This document shows positions 9,001 to 18,022 of a stretch of DNA of 35,386 nucleotides, one piece after another. How positions within the stretch are numbered: the stretch's first letter is position 1; every line of letters starts with the position of its first letter. Source of the stretch: an uncultured Saprospiraceae bacterium. GTDB taxonomy: Bacteria; Bacteroidota; Bacteroidia; Chitinophagales; Saprospiraceae. The notes beneath the pieces were generated by a model. That model saw nothing but the letters and a program-made list of their open reading frames with translations, ran no database searches and was not told where the DNA came from. A program made the translations under genes and the position numbers. The stretch covers positions 1 to 35,386 of the forward strand of contig CALFWZ010000151.1 in the NCBI GenBank assembly GCA_937928405.1, written 5' to 3'.

Positions 9001-9618
9001 TAAGGTAACAGTTTAAATAGATTAAATAAAATCAACGATTGGGTCGTCACACGACGAGCCAAAAAAATTCTTTTCTAGTTAATTAAGTAGCTTTAAATTT
9101 TACAAAAAATGATCTCTCATTTGGTCGTTCTAAATACAGTGCTTTGAATGGAATTAAATCTGCTGCTAATGGGATGTACAAGGTAAAAGCGATATAAGGT
9201 GTGCTGGATAATGAAAGGATTGAATGTTGCTATTGGACAATTAATTGTAAGTGTTAGTTTGGTTCAACCGAAACTTAATAACGCCCTTTGGAAGTGGTGT
9301 GGTAATGATCCAATTTTTCTTTAGGGGGATATGTTGTTTCTCTCTTTCTATCAAAGCAAAAATACAGTTTAATTATATGGTTGTCAAGAAATTTTATTTT
9401 GAGTCACACATTTTTTTCCAAATTCCTGTTTGAGCATCCTATTTTTTTAAGATAAAAAATGGATCACCGAAATATATTTAGCGTAATTCCTTGTTAATAT
9501 TTGGAAAAATCATTAAAATAAGTTTAATTGCGACTAAAGGGTATTACTAAAAAATGGAAATGAAGTCTATTTTTTTCACTGATAGTCAAATAGTTATCAA
9601 TAAAAGAAAAACATAATT
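9001..9618. other. Long intergenic region between divergent rpoD and START-like gene
   Basis: This 618-base AT-rich stretch must hold the promoters of both flanking divergent genes. I found no exact TAnnTTTG box with a matching upstream TTG, no tRNA-like fold and no repeat array. A 60-codon open frame at 9251-9433 has no start context or protein-like composition and is not believed. A small perfect hairpin (GTCGT/ACGAC) lies near 9044-9056 in the rpoD leader. Confidence 0.5.
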
Positions 9619-9999
9619 ATGGAACGGGTTAAAATTGATTTAGAATTTATCTTTCGTGCTTCTCCAACTATACTATATAAATTTATCACTACTCCTTCCT
9701 GTCTGATCCGCTGGTTTTGCGATGAGGTAGATATTCAAGGAGATGTTTTTACCTTCTCATGGAGTGGTTCCGAAGAGGTAGCAAAACTGATCGATGATGT
9801 TGAGGATGACCGCGTACGCTTTCAATGGGAGGATGCGGAAAGTGATAAAGAGTTTTTGGAATTTAGAATGCGTAAATCTCCCGTTACTAATGAGACGATT
9901 CTCGAAATTACTGATTATTGCGATTCGGATGAAGTAGCAGATCAAGAACAACTATGGAAAAGTCAAATTACTCAACTCAAAAGTGCCACAGGTGGGTAG
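9619..9999 (+). CDS. START-like (SRPBCC fold) domain protein
   Basis: A 126-residue cytoplasmic protein whose N-terminal pattern is that of small START-like/AHSA1-type proteins: LEFIFRASPTILYKFITTP, then LIRWFCDEVDIQGDVFTFSW. Such proteins have a helix-grip fold with a hydrophobic cavity. Members of this form are widespread single-copy genes in Bacteroidota, and I know of no fixed ligand. The protein is acidic and lacks a signal peptide. It sits 37 bases ahead of the HTTM gene in the same direction, so the two are probably co-transcribed. Fold assignment is likely; function is unknown. Confidence 0.82.
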   Translation: MERVKIDLEFIFRASPTILYKFITTPSCLIRWFCDEVDIQGDVFTFSWSGSEEVAKLIDDVEDDRVRFQWEDAESDKEFLEFRMRKSPVTNETILEITDYCDSDEVADQEQLWKSQITQLKSATGG

Positions 10000-10036
10000 T
10001 CCGTCTGTTGCCTTAAAAACCCGATGAACTAAGTCC

Positions 10037-11614
10037 ATGTCAAAAAAACGAAAACCCACCGTCACAAAGGGTTCTTCAAAGAATACTGCTACTACTACTT
10101 CCTCTTCCATAAGTTTTTTCAATCTCTATGGATTAGATCTTCGTAGCATTGCATTTTTTCGAATTGCATTAGGGCTGAATATTATTTTAAATATTATTCA
10201 GTACCGTTTATTCAATATTTCCTCTTTTTATGGCCCTGATGCGATTGTTCCAATCGAACATATCCGATCCTACTATGGTGAAAATTTTTCGCTTCTATTT
10301 TCTATCGAAAATGAAACGGTAATTTTAATTTATTTCCTGATTACACTCCTACTCGCCGTCTTATATACTTTAGGAATTAAGAGTCGCTGGCTCTCTTGGC
10401 CGCTCCTGCTGCTCTTTGCGGGTATTGTAAATCGTAATCCCATGGCTGCACATGGTGTCGAATTTCTGATCGAAATCTCTTTATTCTGGGGTATTTTTTT
10501 ACCGCTAGATAATAGCTATAGTTTTGCGCCAACCAAACACGATTCGACGAAAGCATTTCGTGGACTTTTCGCTTGGGGGATTTTATTTCAGATTGGACTG
10601 GTCTATTTTACTAGTTTTATTACCAAAACCGGTGATCTGTGGACTTCGGGGCTCGCTGTTTATAGTTTGACAGCGGATTTAACCCACGGAAATTTCCTAG
10701 CCCCAATCCTGGCCAATTTACCCGGTATCAGTAAGTTTTTAACCTACTTTTCGCTCGTTATTGAGCTAGCACTACCCATTTTAATCTTTATTCCTATTTT
10801 TAGTCGACAAGCAAGAATGTTAGCTGGCTTTTTAATTGTCTTTTTACATTTTGGGTTAGCCAGTACAATCTATGTGGGTCCATTCCATTTTATCACCTTT
10901 TGTTTTGCCATTCTTTTATTGCCAGATAGTTTTTGGAATAAACTTAAGATCCGACAAGACAAGAATTTTGGAAATTTAAAAATCGGACAATGGCTGCTTC
11001 GCAATAAAATACCACCGCCGATGAGAACCGTTGGCTATAGAATAGCACAAGTTTTCATAGTCATCATGATGTTGGTTATTTTTCAAAGAAATTTTCAAAA
11101 ATGGGGCGTAAATAGTTTTTTGTCTGATGGCATCAATGCTAGTCCTGGTCTTGAAAATATCGCTCAATCCACGCCCTTAAATTTTAGTTTTGTAACGGGC
11201 GTTTTTCGACAGCCTTGGTGGTTGTTTGCCCCCAATCCTCACAAAGATATGGGTACGCTGGTTTTACTTGGAAGAACGCAAAAAAACGAAACCATTGATA
11301 TTATTAATAATCAGATTCTCAACGTCTCTAACGATCCAACCTATAACGTTCCGGTCTTTGACAAATCTATTCATAATAATTTCCGTAATTGCAGATTCAC
11401 CCTCTCTTTTTATGCCCGGAAATTCTTGAATGAACTTCCCGAGGAGCTTTATAAAAGATGGACCGAGCACGAATATCAACGCTGGATAAATGCCCATCCC
11501 GATCAACCTTTACTGGAGCTCAGCATCTATTATTACGCCATTCCAACCCGAATTGAGCAGGGGAAATTGGTACGAGAAAAAGGTTTTTTACAGCTCTATA
11601 GAATGGAAATTTAG
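10037..11614 (+). CDS. HTTM-domain membrane protein (gamma-carboxylase-like)
   Basis: A 525-residue multi-pass inner-membrane protein. A short basic Ser/Thr-rich tail (residues 1-28) precedes the HTTM region. Family-typical features are RSIAFFRIALGLNIILN in the first helix, a loop with FYGPDAIVP, the motif NRNPMAAHGVEFLIEISLFWG, and flPL-type ends of helices. HTTM is the horizontally transferred transmembrane domain shared with vitamin K-dependent gamma-glutamyl carboxylase; bacterial members have mostly unknown activity. The C-terminal about 170 residues are soluble and include WWLFAPNPHKDMG, also common in this family. The gene lies between the START-like gene and the AddB-like nuclease, all in one direction. 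The 37-base gaps suggest an operon. Confidence 0.85.
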   Translation: MSKKRKPTVTKGSSKNTATTTSSSISFFNLYGLDLRSIAFFRIALGLNIILNIIQYRLFNISSFYGPDAIVPIEHIRSYYGENFSLLFSIENETVILIYFLITLLLAVLYTLGIKSRWLSWPLLLLFAGIVNRNPMAAHGVEFLIEISLFWGIFLPLDNSYSFAPTKHDSTKAFRGLFAWGILFQIGLVYFTSFITKTGDLWTSGLAVYSLTADLTHGNFLAPILANLPGISKFLTYFSLVIELALPILIFIPIFSRQARMLAGFLIVFLHFGLASTIYVGPFHFITFCFAILLLPDSFWNKLKIRQDKNFGNLKIGQWLLRNKIPPPMRTVGYRIAQVFIVIMMLVIFQRNFQKWGVNSFLSDGINASPGLENIAQSTPLNFSFVTGVFRQPWWLFAPNPHKDMGTLVLLGRTQKNETIDIINNQILNVSNDPTYNVPVFDKSIHNNFRNCRFTLSFYARKFLNELPEELYKRWTEHEYQRWINAHPDQPLLELSIYYYAIPTRIEQGKLVREKGFLQLYRMEI

Positions 11615-11651
11615 TCGCCTGTTTTAGCCATTTTATACGTATCTTTCCGAC

Positions 11652-14378
11652 ATGGCAGAAAAGATCATATTTGGACTTCAGTTAGGAGATCAGCACCTCC
11701 CACGCTTCAGTAGTGAAATCACCGGAGGCGTTCGATTATTAGGTCCTACCCTTTTCCTACAATATCTTGAGGGAAAGTTAGGTTTGACGGGACATCCAAA
11801 TAACAATGATCATATCCGAACGGAACAATATAGACAGGCCCTCAACCTTTGCGTAAGCAATGAATCTGCCGATTGTTTTCAACGCTCTTTTGCTGCCGAT
11901 CCTTTTGCTACTGCCACCGCCTTATTAGAATTACGAGACGAGTTGGTGCTCAGCGGTTGGGATTTTTCAATTGAAAAAAATATGCCTGCCAGACTGTTCG
12001 GACTGGTAACCATTGAAAATATTTTAAGGGGTACAGAACATTCCATCACGCTAGATCCAGGATTTTCGGATCGCTTCCAAATGGTTAGAGATCGGTTGGC
12101 GTGGTTGGTTCCAGACTTTCCAGTGATTTATCTCAACGAACCAAAAGAACTGTTGCCACCTCATTTTATTTCGATTTTTGACCAACTAGAAAAAATAGGA
12201 TTTTCTATAAAAAATCTACCCAGCAAATCTCCTTTGGATGAGCAGACAGACTTAGGTCAATTAAAAAAATCTATTCAAACTTCTGGCACGAAAAAATTCA
12301 CCCCTTCCGGAGATGGTTCTTTACTCCTCATCAAATCAAAACGAGATACCGAACTAGCAGCTTGGATCGCAAAACTTATTGTCAAAAATCCAAATTTCGC
12401 CCCAGCTTGTTTGATACCAGAAAAAAATCGAACCCTCGATTTATCCCTTAGCCAAGAGGGGTTACCTAGTCTAGGCATGCTCTCCGCATCTTCCGCCAGA
12501 CCTAGCTTACAAATTTTAAAATTGGTTCCAACCTTCTTATGGAATCCGATCGATCCCTATAAGATTATGGAGTTTGTAACCTTGGCGGTAAAACCACTTT
12601 CAGATGATCTGGCAATAAGAATTGCCAGACAAATGGCAGCTACGCCAGGACTCCGTAGTGATAGTTGGTATGCGATGCAAGAACAATTTTTCGAACAATT
12701 GAGCGAACGCGCACAAGCAGACACTACCATTAATGTAGCTGCCGTTCGAGAACAATATAATTTTTGGTTTAATAGAAAACGATATAGCATTACCAAGTCC
12801 GTTCCTAAAACAGAGGTAATCGAAATTTATGATTATATCGCAGATTGGGCCAGACAAGAATTTTCGGATACGGATGAGCAAAATACTTCCCTCCTCGTAT
12901 TAGCGGAACAAGCTCGTAGAATTGTTGACTTATTATTTACATTACCGCCAAACATGGATTTTCTGACACCGTTACAGTTGGAAAGAATTGTCAGAACCAT
13001 CTACGAACCCGCTCCCATTACATTTGAGGAACAAGCCATAGGACATCTTCCTTACACTTATCAACCAGCATCTGTTATTAGTTCCGTAGATCGTCTACTT
13101 TGGTGGAATTTTATTCAGAACGAACCAGATCATTTTTTCTCTCGTTGGTATCCTTCAGAATTAGATTTTTTTACTAAAAAGAAGATCATCCTAAGTACGC
13201 CAGAAAAAGAAAACCAACTTTTACTATGGCAACGAAATCGTCCAATTATTCATGCCACCGAACAGGTAATTCTTTGTATTCCAGAAAAAGTAAAAGGTTC
13301 GGAAGTACATGCACATCCACTTTTTGACGAACTAAAAGCTTACACGACCGATCTCAACAATATTACTTTAGATATCAACGAGGATTTTACACCATCCGTT
13401 TTCACCAAATTATTTGATTTACCCGTAAAGGAAAAAATACCGCATCGCAAATTAGCACGACCGCAATTATTTATTAAAATTGATAATGCTGAATTAGCCA
13501 ATCAAAATGAAAAAGAATCTTTTACTAGTTTAAACGATCTTTTTTATTATCCCTACCAATGGGTCTTCCGCCATAAAGCTCGATTGCAAGCATCTAGCAT
13601 CTTGAGTATCGTTAAGGACGTGACCTTGATGGGAAATCTAAGCCATCGTTTTTTTGAACTTTTATTTAAAGAAGATATTCTTAAAATGGATCGGGCGGCC
13701 ATAGCAGAATGGATCGATGCTACCGCTCCAGATTTATTAAAAAAAGAAGGAACCGTATTATTGATGTATGGTCGAGAACCCGAAAAAATCTCTTTTCTAA
13801 ATAAAGTAAAATACGCCGCTTGGAGTCTCGTGGAGATGATTCAACAAAACGGATGGAAGGTCCGTGGAACAGAGATAGGACTTGGCGGGAAATTTGCGGA
13901 TTTACCTATTAAAGGAAAAGCCGATTTAGTCCTTGAACGAAATGATGAAATTGCGGTAATAGATCTAAAATGGCGGGGTGCTAACTGGCGGTCCAAATTG
14001 ATTAAAAGTGAGGAAGACCTCCAACTGGTCATGTATAGCCGAATGCTCAGTGAAAAATCTGATTGGGCGCACACGGCATACTTTATATTAGAAAATGGAA
14101 AAATGATCAGTCGAAATAATGAAGCATTTAAACAGGCCATTCCTGTTTCTCCTGATCAAGATTTTAAAGAAGTAAACCAAAGGATCTGGGATAAAATGAT
14201 CCGTACCTACCAATGGCGACTGCAACAATTAGCTAATGGAATGGTTGAAATACGTACAAAACAAACTTCCGAAGAGTTAGCAGAGGAGTATGGAGCAGCA
14301 TTATTAGACCTATTAGAAATGTATGAAACAGATGCTCCATTCGATGACTATCGTACGCTAATTAATGTAGAAGCTTAG
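11652..14378 (+). CDS. AddB-like PD-(D/E)XK nuclease, no Walker A seen
   Basis: A 908-residue protein resembling AddB/RexB, the nuclease subunit of double-strand-break repair exonucleases. The C-terminal nuclease is clear: NLSHRFFE with His665, GKADLV with Asp758, VIDLKWRG with Asp771 and Lys773, and QLVMY with Gln791 and Tyr795. These form the RecB-family PD-(D/E)XK set including the QxxxY motif. The entry motif SLNDLFYYPYQW lacks cysteines, so the iron-sulphur cluster of typical AddB is not expected. The N-terminal region (GPTLFLQYLEGKLGL) resembles the AddB start. I find no GxGKT-type P-loop, so the helicase-like half is probably inactive. No AddA/UvrD-type helicase lies in the window. A near-consensus box TATCTTTC is at 11640-11647. 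Confidence 0.82.
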   Translation: MAEKIIFGLQLGDQHLPRFSSEITGGVRLLGPTLFLQYLEGKLGLTGHPNNNDHIRTEQYRQALNLCVSNESADCFQRSFAADPFATATALLELRDELVLSGWDFSIEKNMPARLFGLVTIENILRGTEHSITLDPGFSDRFQMVRDRLAWLVPDFPVIYLNEPKELLPPHFISIFDQLEKIGFSIKNLPSKSPLDEQTDLGQLKKSIQTSGTKKFTPSGDGSLLLIKSKRDTELAAWIAKLIVKNPNFAPACLIPEKNRTLDLSLSQEGLPSLGMLSASSARPSLQILKLVPTFLWNPIDPYKIMEFVTLAVKPLSDDLAIRIARQMAATPGLRSDSWYAMQEQFFEQLSERAQADTTINVAAVREQYNFWFNRKRYSITKSVPKTEVIEIYDYIADWARQEFSDTDEQNTSLLVLAEQARRIVDLLFTLPPNMDFLTPLQLERIVRTIYEPAPITFEEQAIGHLPYTYQPASVISSVDRLLWWNFIQNEPDHFFSRWYPSELDFFTKKKIILSTPEKENQLLLWQRNRPIIHATEQVILCIPEKVKGSEVHAHPLFDELKAYTTDLNNITLDINEDFTPSVFTKLFDLPVKEKIPHRKLARPQLFIKIDNAELANQNEKESFTSLNDLFYYPYQWVFRHKARLQASSILSIVKDVTLMGNLSHRFFELLFKEDILKMDRAAIAEWIDATAPDLLKKEGTVLLMYGREPEKISFLNKVKYAAWSLVEMIQQNGWKVRGTEIGLGGKFADLPIKGKADLVLERNDEIAVIDLKWRGANWRSKLIKSEEDLQLVMYSRMLSEKSDWAHTAYFILENGKMISRNNEAFKQAIPVSPDQDFKEVNQRIWDKMIRTYQWRLQQLANGMVEIRTKQTSEELAEEYGAALLDLLEMYETDAPFDDYRTLINVEA

Positions 14379-14380
14379 TT

Positions 14381-14801
14381 AATAATCCAATGGTTCGGTA
14401 ATTTTTAATATTGAGAAAAACTGATTGGAAATTTATTTATTGGCCTGTTTGCTGGTTAGCTAGGGTGTTCAACTTGTGAATGAAAACCTGCACAAAATGA
14501 ATATCGAATATCGAATATTCAGTATTCAATATTGAATTACGAATCTGTCTGCCACTAGATAGATTATCTTATAAAAGATTGATTATCAGATTAGTAAACC
14601 TATTTTTTGTGTCTTGATTTACTTATTCTTACTTTACTTAATCAGAAAGTGAACATTTATTTATTTTAAAAATACGTTGATAAATTTTCAATAAGTTTAG
14701 AGTAGATTGAATACCCTAGCCAACCAGCAAAATAGGCCATAATTCAGAGAAGCAGTTATAAAGATAAATTAATTAGAAAAATTACCGAACTATTGATAAT
14801 T
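14381..14801. repeat. Imperfect inverted-repeat element filling the intergenic gap
   Basis: The two ends are inverted copies. The outer arms, 14381-14406 and 14777-14801, share GTTCGGTAATTTTT. The inner arms, 14442-14472 and 14707-14738, share TTTGCTGGTT then GCTAGGGT then TTCAA. The stretch between outer and inner arms has diverged. The interior of about 230 bases is AT-rich with no open frame and holds a heptamer array. The whole 421 bases start just after the nuclease stop and end nine bases before the TonB receptor start. It looks like a MITE-type element or a paired regulatory site; no other copy is in the window. Confidence 0.7.
14499..14547. repeat. Degenerate heptanucleotide repeat, 7 units
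   Basis: Seven consecutive 7-base units follow the pattern GAATATC, GAATATC, GAATATT, CAGTATT, CAATATT, GAATTAC, GAATCTG. It lies within the inverted-repeat element. A second array with the same period and consensus is at 17158-17199. Confidence 0.65.
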
Positions 14802-14809
14802 TAGGTCTC

Positions 14810-17032
14810 ATGAAAAAAAGAATACTATTTTTTTATTGTCTGTTCCTTACCGCTAGTCAATTGTCTGCACAACAAATGATTACAGGTACCGTCACCAACG
14901 AAGAAGGCACTTTCTTATTTGGTGCTACCGTCATGTGGGATGAAACGACCATCGGAACTATTGTTGACGAAGACGGAACTTTTACCTTACCTCGCCAAGA
15001 TTCCACGGCGCTCTTAAGAATTGATTATGTTGGTTATGAATCTGCCTATGTAGAAGTACTTCCCGAAGAAGAAGACGTTGCCATTATGATTGAAGGCGTT
15101 ACGGATTTGATGGCGGTCGAAGTTGCGGCTGAGCGTCGCGATAATTACGTCTCTACTCTAACTACACTCAATGTCGAGACCATTGGATCAGGCGAATTTC
15201 GTAAAGCACCTTGTTGTAATTTAGCAGAAAGTTTTTCTACCAACGCTGCCGTAGATGTTGCTTATAGTGACGCTGTAACTGGTGCAAGAGAAATTAGAAT
15301 GCTCGGATTACGCGGCGCTTATACCCAATTATTAGTTGAAAAAAGACCATTGATGACTGGTCTAGGATCCGCCTTCGTGATGGAATATATTCCCGGTACT
15401 TGGTTGCAAAGTATTCAGATATCCAAAGGAACAGGAACCGTTCAAAATGGTTATTACGCGATTACCGGACAGATCAATACGGAATTGGTTAAACCTTGGT
15501 TGGATAAAAAATTCTTTATCAATGCCTACGGATCTACCTTTGGACGAGGCGAATTAAATGTCCACCTCAATCGACAGTTAAACGAAAAATGGAGTTCGGG
15601 TTTATTACTCCATGCCAGTACCAGGAACAACAAGATTGATCAAAACGACGACACCTTTTATGATACGCCACAAAAGACCATGTACGATGGTATTTGGCGA
15701 ACTTTTTATCGAGGGAACGTGGTGCGTTTTCAGGTCAACGTACATGCGCTGCGTGACCGCCATACCGCTGGACAAATCCCTTCCAAAGTTGGTGCCTTAC
15801 CATACATCATCAACCAAGACAATGATCGCGTGGATTTATTCGGAAAGCTTGGTTATTTAGGATTTGAAAATCCCAATATTACCGTTGGATTAATCACTGA
15901 TTTAAAATGGCATAAACTGGATGCTCGTTATGGATTACGCACGCATCGGGGCACCCAACGAAGTGGGTATTTTAGTGGTTTGATGTCGCATGGATTTAAT
16001 GGACTTGGGCATAAATTGGATTTGGGGATTAGTTACGCCTTGGATGATTATGATGAATTTTTGGATGATCGATTTATTGGTCGACAAGAAAAAGTGGCTG
16101 GATTATTTACAGAATATAGCTATGCGCCGACGGTTTCTCCGGAAGCAAATGGATTTGTAGATAAAATAGGATTTGTTTTGGGTGCTAGAATGGACCATCA
16201 TAATTTATTTGGTTGGTTATTTACGCCACGTGCTAATATAAAATATAATTTTTCGGATGATCGAGTGATTCGTTTCTCTGCGGGTCGTGGCTATCGAACT
16301 GCGAATGTGATTGCAGAAAATACGCAAGTGCTAGCGACCAATCGAGAGATTATTATTGCGGATGATTTAGATATCGAATCAGCTTGGAATTTTGGAATGA
16401 ATTTTACGCAAAATTTTGAAATGGCTGGGCGTCGAGGAAGTATTGCTTTGGATGCTTATCATACCAATTTCACCAATCAGATTATTTTGGATATGAACTC
16501 TGATTATACCAAAATACAATTTTATAACCTAATGGGGAAATCTCATGCTAGCAGTTTGTTGGGCGTTTTGTCTTATGAAATTCTAAAAGGGTTAGAAGCT
16601 AAAATTGGGTATAAATACAATAATGTTCAAATGAGTTTTTTAGAAGAACCTACCCGACAGCAGCCCAATGTTGCTCGACATCGAGGTTTATTGACCTTAG
16701 ACTATAAAACACCTAACGAAAAATGGGAATTTAACCTCAGCAGTCAATTTGTCGGTCGACAATATTTTATTGATTTATCCCAGAATCCATTTCAAACGGA
16801 TGCTCAAAAAAGAGGGTATGCAAATCCTTTTGCCTTATTCAATTTTCAAGTAACGCATAATTTTCCGAGTGGTTTAGAAATTTATGTAGGGGTAGAAAAT
16901 CTTACTGGCTTCCGTCAAGACACACCGATTCTTGGTGCTGATGAGCCGTTTGGTCCTCACTTTGATGCGACACATGCTTTTGCGCCGATAACGGGACAGA
17001 TGGGATATTTGGGGGTCAGATGGGGGTTTTAG
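14810..17032 (+). CDS. TonB-dependent outer-membrane receptor, 'CC' metal-linked type
   Basis: Outer-membrane transporter of 740 residues driven by TonB. Order of parts: signal peptide (1-20, ending LSAQQ), a carboxypeptidase-regulatory-like beta domain (about 22-100, MITGTVTNEEG), a plug domain (about 115-225) and a 22-strand-type barrel to the C-terminus, which ends in a terminal aromatic (GVRWGF). The plug carries KAPCCNLAESF (Cys135, Cys136) and the phrase LGLRGAYTQLLVE. To my knowledge this marks a Bacteroidota receptor group often found beside heavy-metal-binding (HMA) proteins, so copper or another metal is a plausible ligand; that is inference. No SusD partner or HMA gene lies alongside. 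It is probably transcribed alone. Confidence 0.9.
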   Translation: MKKRILFFYCLFLTASQLSAQQMITGTVTNEEGTFLFGATVMWDETTIGTIVDEDGTFTLPRQDSTALLRIDYVGYESAYVEVLPEEEDVAIMIEGVTDLMAVEVAAERRDNYVSTLTTLNVETIGSGEFRKAPCCNLAESFSTNAAVDVAYSDAVTGAREIRMLGLRGAYTQLLVEKRPLMTGLGSAFVMEYIPGTWLQSIQISKGTGTVQNGYYAITGQINTELVKPWLDKKFFINAYGSTFGRGELNVHLNRQLNEKWSSGLLLHASTRNNKIDQNDDTFYDTPQKTMYDGIWRTFYRGNVVRFQVNVHALRDRHTAGQIPSKVGALPYIINQDNDRVDLFGKLGYLGFENPNITVGLITDLKWHKLDARYGLRTHRGTQRSGYFSGLMSHGFNGLGHKLDLGISYALDDYDEFLDDRFIGRQEKVAGLFTEYSYAPTVSPEANGFVDKIGFVLGARMDHHNLFGWLFTPRANIKYNFSDDRVIRFSAGRGYRTANVIAENTQVLATNREIIIADDLDIESAWNFGMNFTQNFEMAGRRGSIALDAYHTNFTNQIILDMNSDYTKIQFYNLMGKSHASSLLGVLSYEILKGLEAKIGYKYNNVQMSFLEEPTRQQPNVARHRGLLTLDYKTPNEKWEFNLSSQFVGRQYFIDLSQNPFQTDAQKRGYANPFALFNFQVTHNFPSGLEIYVGVENLTGFRQDTPILGADEPFGPHFDATHAFAPITGQMGYLGVRWGF

Positions 17033-17060
17033 GGGTTGGTGATGAATAATGCCTTTCAGT

Positions 17061-17084
17061 GTTGAATCGTGTAATCGTTGATTC
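17061..17084. repeat. Octanucleotide tandem repeat, 3 degenerate units
   Basis: Units read GTTGAATC, GTGTAATC and GTTGATTC, 28 bases after the TonB receptor stop codon. The first unit is identical to the array at 21136-21175. Confidence 0.6.
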
Positions 17085-17157
17085 CTTCCTGCCGGCAAAG
17101 GCAGGGCTCTTCTGGTGTTTGTTTTGATGAATGATCCGAATAAAGAAAACGAAAAAT

Positions 17158-17199
17158 GAATATCTAATACTGACTAAAGAATATTGAAATTGCAGAACG
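17158..17199. repeat. Degenerate heptanucleotide repeat, 6 units
   Basis: Units read GAATATC, TAATACT, GACTAAA, GAATATT, GAAATTG, CAGAACG. The period and consensus match the array at 14499-14547. Confidence 0.5.
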
Positions 17200-17380
17200 A
17201 GTTACTGACGATATTTGTTCATCATAAAACCATAATCGTTCATACCTAAATAAATTCTAGCCTTTTAGAATAGAAAGCTAACCTTCCCAATACAAGCCTC
17301 ATTCGATATTGGATATTCCTATAATAAGTGCATTATTTATGATATTGGAGGAGGATTAATATTTTTTTTAAAATCAGTTT

Positions 17381-17914
17381 ATGACTAAAAAAATAATTCT
17401 AACTCTATTATTAATTTCCATTTTATTCCGAGGTTGGATTTTCAGACAATTAATAACTTATACTAGTATTGGGACAAGAGCCTCCATAGAGATCACCAAT
17501 CCCAAATTATTAGATAGGATTCAAAAGGAATCATCTAAGAAAACACATTCTCTTGAAAAAATAATTCTATTAGCAAGAACCATAACTAATAAAGAATTGG
17601 GTTTTTCGAGTGGCCAAGTTTCTAATAATCCAAACGAGTTGATTCACACAAAAAAAGCAAATTGCGTTGGATATGCCGCCATGTTTAATTCGATTGCAAA
17701 CTACTTAATTAAAGAAAATAAGCTAGAACAACAATATGCTTCCAAGCATCGAATTGGAAGATTAGCATTATTAGGTTTTAACTTAAACCAATTATTTGAC
17801 AGTCCATTTTTTCGAGATCACGATTTTAATGAAATCATTAAATTACCAAATTCCAGCATAATTTTAATTGATCCAAGTTTAAGCGATTATCTAAGAATAG
17901 ATTATGTAAGATGA
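17381..17914 (+). CDS. Small exported or anchored transglutaminase-like cysteine protein
   Basis: A 177-residue protein with an N-terminal hydrophobic helix (about 4-20) that acts as signal or anchor, so the rest is probably periplasmic. The order Cys95 (ANCVGYAAMFNSIANYL), His147 (RDHDFNEI) and Asp164 (IILIDPSL) matches the Cys-His-Asp triad of the transglutaminase/papain-like fold. Family spacing is respected and the cysteine starts a helix, as expected. Such bacterial proteins are usually peptidases or peptide-modifying enzymes rather than true cross-linkers. The protein is short and shows no extra domain. It is flanked by repeat-rich gaps, has more AT-rich codons than acs, and has no obvious partner gene. 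The fold call is my reading of the motif pattern. Confidence 0.65.
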   Translation: MTKKIILTLLLISILFRGWIFRQLITYTSIGTRASIEITNPKLLDRIQKESSKKTHSLEKIILLARTITNKELGFSSGQVSNNPNELIHTKKANCVGYAAMFNSIANYLIKENKLEQQYASKHRIGRLALLGFNLNQLFDSPFFRDHDFNEIIKLPNSSIILIDPSLSDYLRIDYVR

Positions 17915-17961
17915 GTAGACGCCAAGGCCGTCTTTCAACAAAAAATCTCTCCGCTATTTTT

Positions 17962-17993
17962 TTTGAAAAACTAAACAGAAAGCAGTACTTTTA
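17962..17993 (+). promoter_or_regulatory. Promoter of the acetyl-CoA synthetase gene
   Basis: TTTG at 17962-17965 is followed after 20 bases by TACTTTTA at 17986-17993. This matches the Bacteroidota -33/-7 pattern apart from the last base of the -7 box. Transcription would start about 23 bases before the ATG. Confidence 0.5.
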
Positions 17994-18022
17994 GTCTTTC
18001 GACTAACTAAACAGACCAACCA

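Larger units (their letters stand above)
17033..17380. other. Intergenic region with short repeats and a small hairpin
   Basis: This 348-base gap holds three degenerate octamer units (17061-17084), a GC-rich hairpin CCTGCC/GGCAGG with a six-base loop (17088-17105) that may end the TonB receptor transcript, and a six-unit heptamer array (17158-17199). No gene is visible. Confidence 0.6.

Noticed and set aside
9251..9433. A 60-codon plus-strand open frame in the rpoD upstream region
   Set aside because: Composition is that of translated AT-rich non-coding DNA, with no ribosome-site context and no recognisable motif.
11652..14378. A complete AddAB repair locus or a defence system around the nuclease
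   Set aside because: No helicase, methylase, toxin or other defence gene is adjacent; neighbours are START-like, HTTM and a TonB receptor.
17381..17914. Possible transglutaminase that cross-links proteins together with the lysyl oxidase
   Set aside because: The genes are 14 kb apart, and bacterial members of this fold are mostly peptidases; nothing in the sequence links them.
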